Shown here: piece after piece, positions 44,758-56,700 of the stretch
Position numbering within the stretch: the first letter of the stretch is position 1
Layout of the letters: each line of letters starts with the position of its first letter
Assembly: GCA_907165275.2 (NCBI GenBank)
Contig: OU015673.1
Location: forward strand, 5,223,001 to 5,287,000
Direction: 5' to 3'
Source of the DNA: Zygaena filipendulae
Lineage: Eukaryota > Arthropoda > Insecta > Lepidoptera > Zygaenidae
DNA length: 64,000 nucleotides
Position numbers and translations under genes: made by a program
The notes under the pieces: model-generated
What the model was told of the DNA's origin: nothing
Database searches by the model: none
What the model saw: only the letters and a program-made list of their open reading frames with translations

Positions 44758-47700
44758 ATGTACAAATTCTCACACCATTTAGCCAATGCGAAATTGGTTT
44801 TGGTATGTATTATTTAAATTGAACGCTCTGTAACATATTTTTATGCTCCAACAGTTTTATTTTAGCTTCTTCAGTAGTTTAAAATATGTTACTAATTTTC
44901 TCCGTAGTTTTTATGTTTTTGTCGTTTAATCGCTAATTTTGAGTAAGACGAGTACATTTTAGTGCATTAGTCTTCTCGTATGAATATAAGTTCCCTGTTT
45001 AATCAACAAACATAAACAAAAACTTAAGTGTTATTGCCCTTACATAACATTGAACGTCACTATCTTGAATAACCTATAAATCGGTGATCAAATATCCGGT
45101 CGAATTCCTAATTTTAATATTGGTATGACGGCATCATCACCGCAATGCCCCTGATGAATGACATAAGTACACTGTTTAACATTTATATTAAATAGCTGAT
45201 GTACAAGCCTCTAGGCTATCTAGATGTAATTATTGTCTGTATGATGTAGCTCTCTATTATTTACTCTTTTTCAAATTTTTTGTCTAAGCTGAGCTTCTCT
45301 ACATATCTTTGTTTTGACAAGAATGTAATCCTTACTATTATAAATGCAAAGTGAGTTAGTTTGTTTGTTAAACTCTCACACCTTAACGGCTCGACCTTAT
45401 GATATTTTGCATACATGTTGTCAGGGGTAGAGAAAAAGACATAGGGTACTTTTTAACTAGGGATTTCTGCAGGAACTTGGGAATTAACATGGTTGAAACC
45501 ATATTAAATTTTGCATACTACATGTTGTATCTTATCATTTATAGGTACTTTAAAATCAGTGTTGATTAATCTATCTACAGATAAGAAAACAAGTAGGGGA
45601 TGGGTCTTGTGCTGCACTGATAGTATTACGGACACCACGACGGCGGTATGCACACTTTGACCCTGAGAAGTGCCCTCCGACTGCATCAGCTCCTCCAAAA
45701 TCAAGGAAGTTGTTTTGGGGGGCAGTAGGCGCAACTGTACTTACAGGAGCAGCAGTTGTATATGCTAAGTAAGTTTTGAATACAAAGTAATAATGTTAAT
45801 AATGCTTGGACATCATCAAACATCACAATCTGGTCCCAAATTAAGCAGAACTTGTTAGTTTTATTATGGCTTACACTAGACATGATGTAATGTTTATTTT
45901 ATGTTTGCCCTGATTTAGAGATGAATTTGCTACACCTGATGTAGCAGTCAGTTTTGCTTACCACTAAACTAATGGTGGTGTCAAAGTAATTAGTGAAATG
46001 CTCAAACATTTGTGATTTCTCATTACAGTAAAATAAAATTAAAAAATCTACAATAATATATAAAAATCTATCTAAAAAGCAAGTAGAAGTTTTTATTTTT
46101 ATTTTACACAAGCTTTTAAAATGCTGTTTCTCAAATCAAGCTTTTTAACTTCAAATATCTGATAAAAAAAAAGAATCTGTTTAGTTTTTGAATATTTTTT
46201 CAATCCTATATGACTATTCTAGATACATAATCTAGTCTTAACTGAATACCTCGCTACTGGTACCTTTTGACATGGACACCCACAAATAATTATAACTGTT
46301 AGATTAACTGTCTAACAATATGACTGTGTATTGCAGACACAGTCCAGATGCAAGAAACTGGTTGGAGTCAAATGTCCCTTGGGCTAACGACTTTGTGGCA
46401 CTCGTATACCAAGAGAACACTACCTATTGGAAGACATCGGTTAATCAGTTCAACAAGATCACTACCTCACTCAGTCACTTTATGTTTGGGAAGGTCAGTG
46501 TGCTCATTGAATAATGGACCTTATTGCCTTAATCTTAAGTATAAAATCCAACATCACAATTAAGTACAGTTCTCTGCCTGATTTGTGCAGACAAAAAAAA
46601 AAACCACACCCACAACAACCTTATGATGAAGCTGGATGGGGAGATTACTGTCAAGCATCAATAAAAAGTGAATCTTTCTTTGTTTTCATATACCTAATTA
46701 TGTATTTTAATTTAGCCTTACACTTTACTATAACTATGCCCTGCTTATTTCAGGAAGGTGTATCCCCACCAGATATCAAGCCTCGGGCTGACCAGATCTT
46801 AGAAGAAGATGCTGCCAAAGCATTTGCAAAGAAAGATTATGAGTGTGAGTAACAATTATTGAGTGATCACAATTTCATATCAAATCCAGCCATTATGTCA
46901 TTGCCGCTTTGTATACAAGACAACTGGAAAAAAATTACTCACTTAGTGCAATAGTAACAAAAGTCGAAGTCATCGAAAAGTTTTGAAAATTGTATCCAAG
47001 TATTTTCATTGACTTTTGTCTTCAGAATTCATTGAAAAAGCCAGACCTTGAAATATTTTTTTTTGCATTATGATATGTATACGAGTATTGTATACTATAG
47101 TTGTCTTCACTAAAGCAATTTATGTTTTACATTTGAAGGTCATTTCTTTGAACACTCTGTATATAATTTTATGCTTCTCATGTCAATAACTATGTGTGCG
47201 TGTGTATTCTAACAGTGCCACCAACAAAATTTGAGCCACTGTACAAGGAGGAGATAAAATTGGACACACCCGAAGTGGTCACACCAGGTTAGTATTGAAA
47301 AATCCTTATGTATTACTGTCTGGATCCCCTCGCGGATCTGCAATGGATTTGATTGGAAAAATTAAATGCGATAAATCGCGATATAATCTATATCTATACT
47401 AATATTATAAATGCGAAAGTAACTGTTATGCTTTCACATCATGAAATTTTGCATACACATCAGGGGTACAGAAAAAAACATAGGGTACTTTTTGTCCCGG
47501 AGTTTCCGCGGTGTCTCCGAAATTAACGCGTGCGAAACCGCGGAGCACAGCTAGTATGCCATAATTGAAGAAGAAGACTAAATATATTTTTGACTTTAAG
47601 TTGTAATTTTACTGACGTGCACGCAAAAGCAATTACACATAATAATTTGAACCAATTTCGAAAAAAGTTGTTTGCAAATCACATTCATGCTGTTATAAAA

Positions 47701-50700
47701 TTGCAAATGTTGTTTCACATCTATTACTAGCTGTGCCCCGCGGTTTCACACGCGTGAGTTGCGGAATTCTCGCTGGAACTCCAAAGTAGCCTAATGTATT
47801 CCTTATAAAATCAGCTAATTAGGAGTGAAAGTCCCGTCAATATCGGTCCAACCGTTTCGGAGATTCACCCGCGTGAGTTTCGGAATTCCCGCAGGAACTC
47901 TAAACTTATTTTATATAAACCTTGTCCTGACAATAACGAACACAAAAAAAAAAAAACAATTATCAGGCTAGTTTCCTGGGTAAAAAAATCAAAATTCTAT
48001 TTAGTCCGTCAGTTAGATAGTAAAAAAATAAAAGACACGTATTTTTTGCTTTTTTAAAATAATGGAAATATGCATAGATAAAGCGCATTAAAGTTTAGGG
48101 TGGGGGACTCGTGATGTCACAGCTCGCTATAACGTGCGAACAAACTGTAGCGAGGCGTGACGTCATGTGAAATTTCGACTTGATATATCTCCGTTATTTT
48201 TTGGTTACATAAAAAATAAAAAAATACGTGTCCAATATTTTTTAATAATCTACAAAACGGACTAAAAAAGAAAATTTAGGAAACTAGCCTATTATCCAAT
48301 TTGGTTCAGTCATTTGGAAGTTATGCGCTTAGCAACACATTTGGCGATTTATTTTTATTATATAGATTAGCTAATAAGCTGGTCTTTGTGTACTTATAAT
48401 AGTTATTAATATAGGTAATATTTTGCCTGTTAGTTTGGCTATAAAATAAATAAGTAAACTTTGAATAAAATTATTCGACTTTGACTTTGACTGGTGTACT
48501 TGCAGCGACTTTGATCCAAACGGAGAAGTGCGAGCCGGAGCAGCCGCCGCCGGTGGTGATCACCAAGGACATGGTGGAGCTGGAGCACGAGATGCACGAG
48601 AGCACCAAGCAAGCGATCGACAGCTACAAGCAAGCCACCAAGTTCTGCGAGCTATACAACAAGGCGCTATACAACGTGAGTCGGTTTTTGTCACAGAACA
48701 GAAAAATATAACAGATAGAAGGGACATCAACATAGTTTAGTATGAAAACAGATGAAAATTAGTGTCGCCGGGTGATTTTCCCTCACAAAACTATTCATTA
48801 CGCACTATAAAACATTCATAATCGTAAAGAACTGTATTTAACGCTTTACGGTTATGTTTTTACTTAGTAATTGTTTTCAAAATTCACAGTTTTGGAAATA
48901 TTGTGGTAAATATACTAGGGATGGCAGCAAAAGAAGTTTTAGGCAAGTTAGAGCATTTGCTCTTAGTTCAATGTGACTTTTTTCAAATTAATGCGTGTTT
49001 CATCCGCGGTAATTTCGGAATTCCTGCTCGAGTTTCCGTATAAATTGTACGTATGAAACTTCCTCTTGAATCACTCTATCTATCGATGAAAACCGAATTA
49101 AAATCCGTTGCGTAGTTTAGTCTAGATCTATATGTACAGACGGCGGGAAGCGAATTTATTTTATATTTATACTATGTGAAGATGATGTTTCCAGATCGTA
49201 GAGTCGTCCCTGGACGAGTTGGACAAGAAGTACTTCACAGCTCTGCAGGGCTCCCTCAATGAGAAAGACGCCACCTTGAAGAAGGCCAAAGAGGCCAGCA
49301 CTAAAGCCAAGTGCGCTATCGGTGAGTATGACACCCTCCAACACATGTGCTTGTGCGAGTTCCATGTTTCCTTGCCGCTAATCAATATTATTACTATTTG
49401 TCACTAGCTGTTCCACAAGGTTTCACCCTCGTTATTTTCGGAGTTCCCGCGGGAATTTCGGGATAAAACGTACATCATATCCTTCTGTCTATACTCCTGA
49501 CAACATGGATGAAAAATTTCAAACAAACAAAATTAAAAAAAATATTATTCGCACATATTCCATTCAATTCATTCGTGTTACATTAAAATTGATTTAATAT
49601 ATTCTGCCGTTTCTGGCTTGCAAATGTCATAAGGATAATATACTTTACCCACGGAGACAAGTTATTATAGCGCTCTCTCTGTCATGAAATCTCATACAAA
49701 TGACAAAGACAAAAAAGTCAGTGGGTGTAAACCATTCTAAATGCCACGAATTCTGGTACGGGCACACATACTCTATACGTATCAGTAATCACAAACATGA
49801 TGATATGACCAATGAGTCATGTTTTCCATATTAACTTGTCTCCGTGGATTATAGTATATTATATACCACATATTAGTTGGTTTCCAAAACACAAGCTCAG
49901 TGTGGGATCAAGCATTACCTGTGTATTGTGAAGTGGATTATTTTTATAATATCACCGTGGTGTATGTGCCGGCGCGCGGCACTCGGCAGACACGCTGGAC
50001 CGCCTGATCGAAGCGGGCGTGCAGGCGCCGCCCGAGAGCGTGACGCAGACGCGCCGCTTCATCAAGCAGTTCCGCGCGGACCTCAGCGCCGCCGAGACGG
50101 CGTTCCGCGACGAGGCCGAGCGCTCCGTACTCGCCGACAAGTACTGGACCAAGGTGAGGATCCCACACCACCGTACTTGCTAACCGGAACCAGACCAGAA
50201 CCAGCCCAGCGACACTCTCTTGAAGCAAAAGTTACTATGAATTTATGCGCGAACTTCCTTACCAACTTTGGAATACTTACCCAAATTCCTATGACCGCAT
50301 CCTATATCGCATTGGTAAGGTTGGCACAAAATGCCTTCATAGATCGGTTCAGTGATGCATGAAGTGCCGACTCTTAAAACGTAGTGAATATTTGCTCAGT
50401 GACTGGAACCTTATTCACTTATACTTAGCAACCCGCGTCAATTTTGGAGATCCCGCAGGGATTCCGGGATAAAAAGCATCCTATGTTCTTTTTTGTACCC
50501 CTAACATCGTGGGTACAAAATTTCGCTTTTTTAATACTAAGGATTTATTTACCGACTCAGGTAGAGGCGGCGCGCAACACGTACAAGCAGGAGTTGCAAG
50601 CGATGTTCCCGGGCGTCGATATCAGCGCGCGGCGGCTCGACACGCGCGGCGACACCGACCTGCTGCTGCTGTACACCATGAAGCAGGTCAGTGGCTTGTC

Positions 50701-53700
50701 AGTGACGGGTCAACGGCGGGTCAGTGACGGGTCAGTGACCCGCTGGAGGTCAGATAGAAGGGGCTCAACTCAGTATGAAAACAAATGAAAACTATTATAC
50801 ATAGTGTCATGGCCGCGTGATCGTCACACACAAAATTATTATTCTTTCTTCTCCGAAAATTTTATACCGTAAAATGCTCACCTATCTGATTTCGACCCAT
50901 ATTCAAGACATTTTGTTCGAAGTCTTTGAAGATATTTTTTTATAATGGATGCCGGACCACTGTGTCTCAAGCAGCAACATTCTAATTTACACTACTCACT
51001 GTAACATAAAAATACGATCGCCATAAATTTCTATTGTACCTATTGTGTTTCAGGTCCAATATCTGCAAAATCAGCTGGCCGAAATACAAACTATAAGAGA
51101 CCTGAAAATTCAGCGGGCTGTTGAATGTGAGTATGTCAAATGCAAAAGCTAAATAATAAACACCCTGTGTACTTAAATAATTATAATATGGCCATTAAAT
51201 GTATGGCCATTAAATGTATGGCCATTAAATGTAAAATTTCCGGACTTGACAGTAACTTCCTATTTACAGGCCACGACGAGAAAGCGATAATTGAAGCGAA
51301 AGTAGAAGATATGGTCAAACGTCAGGAGATCGAGATGGAGAAAGCGTTCCAGAAGAAGGTATCGTTTTTAATCCATTGAGTATAATGACAACATTTATGT
51401 TGTGTTTAATATAATATCATATCATAATATTTTTTTTACGATTTTAATAAAAATTCACTAGGCCCTGGTGGTACAAGCGGAGGCGAACAGAAAGCTGAAG
51501 GAGGAATTGAAGAAGCAATACGAGATCCAGCACGAGATCCTTCAAGACAGACTGAACAAGAAAGAGAAAGAGGTAAGCTGAGGTACATGAAACTTTTGGT
51601 TCATCTATACAAATATTATAAAGAGCTAACTGGATCTACTGAACCGATTTTGAAAATTCTTTCACTTATAGGAATATAGCTACGGCAGTCCTGAGTGACA
51701 TAAGGTTCTTCTTAACCCGGAATTACCGCGGGAACTCCGAAATTAACGCTGGTGAATTCGCGGGGGAACAGCTAGTACTTTATATTATAGTTACATTACC
51801 AGATTTGAACTTTAGAGGCTGTATAAAAAAGGAAAGGAAAATTATTGGTTCTTAAATGCCTCATACAACTACTTGTCTATTATAAACGTGTGTTAGAATG
51901 TTTGTTATTCCTTCACGCCGAAACGGCTGATTTGGTTTGGATGAAATTTAGAATGGAGACATCAGACAGCTTATCTTCTGAATTAGCACTAAAATAGCTA
52001 ATTAGTTTGCGAACCGTGCTAACTTGAATGTTGTCAGCGCACTAATGATTCGATTGTCAGGTGATGGGCAAGTACAGCCGCGCGGTGTCCGAGCAAGTGG
52101 AGAAGGAGCGGGTGGTGTTCAAGCGCGAGCTGGCCTGCATGGCCGGCAAGTTGAAGGCGATAGAGGCCACGCTCAAACGTGAGTGCACACAACACACATT
52201 TTTAGCCCTCTATGTTTTCTTTTTTTTTAATAAATCTATCCTTACTTATATTATAAACGCGAAAGTTTGTATTTATGGATGGTTGTTACTCTTTCACGCA
52301 AACGCTACGGAACGGATTTTCATGCGGTTTTCACCAATACAATAGATATTCAAGTGATTCAAGAGGAAAGTTTATACTTAAGTGTATACTAATATTATGA
52401 AGATTTGAGTTTTTGTTAGTTTGTTTGTTACGATTTGACTCAAAAACTACTGGGGTCGTATTTTTGAATCGCTCGAATTACTTTCACACACGGAACCGCG
52501 AATTCACGTGCGAATCCCCATACATTTTTTAAGCATTCACGCGTGAATCTTGCAATTCCGTGTGCGAATAGTAATTCGAGCGATTCAAAAATACGACCCC
52601 TGGACCGATTTCAAAAATTCTTTCACCATTAGAAAGCTACATTATCTCTGAGTAACTTAGGCGGAATTGCCGCGGGAACTCCGAAATTGCCGCAGATGAA
52701 ATCGCGGGGGACAGCTGGTTGTTTAATAAACTCATCAATACTACATATATAGTGTACAATGTACATGTCGGCTGATATGGGCGTTGTGTGTGTGTGTGTT
52801 TGTGTGTCAGAGCGCGCGACGGCGGAGGCGGCGGCGCGGCGCTCGCAGTCGCTGTGGGCGGCCGCGGAGGCGCTGCTGGCGGCCACGCGCCGCGCCGCGC
52901 CCGACACGCGGCTCGACCACGAGATACGGGCGCTCGAGAGGGCCGGTGAGACATACGAGCACCGACTGACCCATATACACACTAACATATACAAAAACAC
53001 ACGCTCGATCGCACGTATTCACGCATGCACGCACTGACAGAGCGCACATATCCGCATACTGCGCATGCACACACGTACACATATAAACACGTCATAATCT
53101 CACACACGCTCGCATACGTGTACATGCACACATAATACACACATGCACATGTACACACATAATCCCACGCGTGGGCATAATATACACACATGTTCATTGT
53201 CCGCACACCTGCACATACACACACATACTCCTATGTATACACACAATCCCACGCGTGCGCATATAAACATATGTCCGCACACGTGCACAGGAACACATAC
53301 ACACACGTGCCCATACACACATATTATGTACACAAATAAACTCGCAGTCACACTTGGACGGTCTCACTGTGAAGTGTTAATAATAACGAATTATAGGCTA
53401 GTTGACAAAATTTTAGTTTTTACGGCCGCACTCAGAGTCAACTTTAATGATTACTTAGTTAAGTATAGATTTTTAAAACAAAACGGCCGCACTCAGAGTC
53501 AACTTTAATGATTACTTAGTTAAGTATAGATTTTTAAAACAAAACGGCCGCACTCAGAGTCAACTTTAATGATTACTTAGTTAAGTATAGATTTTTTAAA
53601 AAAAACTGCCGCAATCAGAGACGGGCAGTAAATTAATGTTAATTGGCATTTAATGAGATGTAACTTAATAAGTTAAATGCCAATTAACATTAATTTACTA

Positions 53701-56700
53701 AACTTGCCTGGTTGCGGCAGTTTTATTTTAAAAATCTATACTTAACTAAGTAATAATTAAAGTAGACTCTGAGTGCGGCGGTTAGTCCGTCATGTAGATT
53801 AATAAATATATTGGACACGTATTGTTCCTTTTTCTTCGTAATAAAAAAATAACAGGGATACATTGAGTCGAAATATCGCGTGACGTCACCATCCGGTACA
53901 GTTTATACGGGGCTTATACCGGTTAATGAAGTCACGAGCCCCCACTCCTAAACTTTGATGCGCTTTATCTATCTATATTTTCATTAATTTTAAAAAGCAA
54001 AATATAGGTACATGTCGATTATTATTTTATTATCTAACAGACCTGACTTATTAGTGTTTTGATATCCATCAGCTGGCAACATGCGTACTGTGATTACAGG
54101 TAAAGACGACAAACTGGTGCAGACTGTGCTGAAGGGCATACCCCAGGAGGTGCGCGAGAAGGGCGTCGTCACCGAAAGGTCGCTGCGGGAGAGGTTCGAC
54201 AAGGTGGGCTTGGCCAATCGACGATAGAAATCAACGCACACATAGTGATGTACCGAGTAATCGATCAATCGATTACTCTTTTTGACGTTGTTCGATTAAA
54301 TTATTCATAGGCTGACTGTTCTGTTCCTTGCGGTTATTTCGGAGTTCCCGCGAGAATTTACGGATAAAATTTCGAAGTTCCCGCGGAATTGTTCCATACA
54401 AACTTTGCGATCATCCCTTTAAGGGTTGAATTTTCAAAAATCGTTTCTTATCGGATTCCCACGTCGTACAAAGAACACACCGTCCAAGTTTCACGTCTCT
54501 ACGACCAGCGGTTTGGGCTGTGCGTTGATCCATCGGTCATTCAGGACAAAGCATTTTATATGTATTGATAGATAAGATTCGAAACATTGCAACGCTCTTA
54601 AGCCGCTGTACTCAAACCGGACTTTCGAGGCTGACTGTACGTAGAGTATCGTGCTTTCCAGATGGAGCGGTCTGCGTTAAAGGTGGCGCTCGTCGGCCGC
54701 GAGGGGGCGGCCCTGCCGATATACTTCCTCTCGTGGGTGCAGTCCAAGCTGCTCTTTCAAAAGGTGATCTCATCATATAGCATCATACTAGCTGTTCCCC
54801 GCAGTTTCACCCGCGATAGTTAAGGAGTTCCCGTGGGAATTTCGGTATAAAAAGTACTATAATGTCACTCAGGATGACTGTAGCTCCCTTATAAGTGAAA
54901 GAATTTTCAAAATCTGTCCAATAGACCCAGAGTTTACCTCTTACAACCTCACAAACTCATAAACCTTAAATTTACCATTTTACCTCTTTACAATACTAGT
55001 AAAGATTAGTCATTTAAGTCTATTTATAAAATCGTTAACGCATAGAAAACCAAAGGAACGGTCACGAAAAACACGATAAGTTCCCTTACCGCCGCACTCA
55101 GAGTCGGCTTTAATGATTACTTAGTTAAGTATAGATTTTTAAAACAAAACTGCCGCAATCAGACAAGTTTCATAAATTAATGTTAACTGACATTTAACCA
55201 ATCAAGTTACATCTCATTAAATGCCAATTAACATTAATTTACTGAACGTCTCTGATTGCGGCAATTTTGTTTTGAAAATCTATACTTAACTAAGTAATCA
55301 TTAAAGTCGACTCTGAGTGCGGCGGTTAGTGTTCTATAGCAATGATCAAAGACTGTCAAGTTGGCTAAGCTAATCGACAATCGTTAACGCATAGAAAACT
55401 TAAGGAACATATCGTCATGGAATGTGGTCACAAAAAATTTGATTTTATTGGACGAATTTCCGTGAACACGTGATGTGGCGGTTATCCTTAGGTTTCTATA
55501 GCGATAAGGATTAAGGCATTTTTCGGGGTTATAAAATTTAAATAAAAATTCCACTGGTTCGTTATGATATCAGGAATTTAAAAGACTTTAAAAAAAGCTT
55601 AGTGTAATACCCTATTGGGATTGAGATATACAACGTGTTAATGAATTAACTGAAAACCTGATACACCCCATTTAAAAAAAAATAAACGATAATATGATTA
55701 AAATATATTTTATGTCGAAAAAATTTATACTTTAAAAGTTATTCAACATTAGTTTGGAGGTGACCTATCTACGAAATTCCAAGCGTTACGCCCGCGCCTA
55801 CCGGTTCGAATTTTTTTGCTGCGAGCGGCGTACGCGCCCTATATTGTATTATAATTAATTTAGACATGGGCTAGTAAATGAAAAAAATATAAACTATATT
55901 AAAACATAGTGCGATCGATTCGCTAGTTGATTCTGAGCAAACTACTTTCTAGTTTTCAGTTAATTCATTAACACGTTGTATACCTACTTTACTTTCAGTT
56001 CGCGGAGATACCCAAAGACGAGTTAGACAACCTGCCCACCGACTTCACCAGCCTGGACACGTTCGACATCATGCAGAGGGCGCGGTGAGTACTTCCCGCC
56101 TTTTACTCACTTTATTTATTTACACAGATCTATTTGATCGCACACTAAGCTATAAGCTTGTATCGTGGAAACCAAGCAAACGTGGTATATACTACATAAT
56201 ATTACATATTTATTATACTATAAATATATATAAACGCCCAGACTGGAAAATGGAACCCTGTGTTTATCTCACAAAGTCCACTCCCACTGGGAATCGAACC
56301 CGGAACCTCTTTGATTATAGCGGGTAGGCATAGTGACCTACTGCGCCAATCGGGTCATCAAATCTCTCTCCCATCCAATAAATAATGTTGAAAAAGAGAT
56401 GCAAAACGCAAGAAAAAACGGGGCATAGCGTCTTAGAAAATCTCCTACTTATACTTTGATTGCAGTACGTTCCTCTATTTAGAGGAAGTTTATAAATAAC
56501 ACTCCACAACATACGTCATATCTATTTGATCCCACACTGAGCTATAAGCTTGTGTCGCGGAAACCATACGTACATAATAGGGTATAACTCGTCACAAAAA
56601 GTTTACATCCACCGGGAATCGAACCCGGAACCTCTTGATTAGCGGGTATGCATGGTGACCTACTACGCGGATCCGGTCGTCAATAAAATTATAATTTAGT

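Noticed and set aside
46591..46667. Possible extra MIC60 exon between exons 3 and 4 (PHPQQPYDEAGWGDYCQ in one frame)
   Set aside because: It has an acceptor-like TTTGTGCAG and a GTGAAT donor, but the open frame needs phase 2 while exon 3 ends in phase 0; in the needed frame it stops. Exon 3 joins exon 4 directly in frame.
49877..50362. 161-codon open frame overlapping MIC60 exon 8
   Set aside because: It is a shifted frame of exon 8 (49990-50153) plus intron; the correct frame joins exons 7 and 9 with GT/AG signals.
52629..53351. Several long overlapping open frames on both strands around exon 14 and the CA repeat
   Set aside because: They are shadows of the GC-rich exon 14 and of the ACACAT simple repeat; the Cys/Val/His-rich translations are low complexity.
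53423..53605. CRISPR-like regular repeats
   Set aside because: The 61-bp units are contiguous with no spacers, form one end of a MITE, and the genome is eukaryotic.
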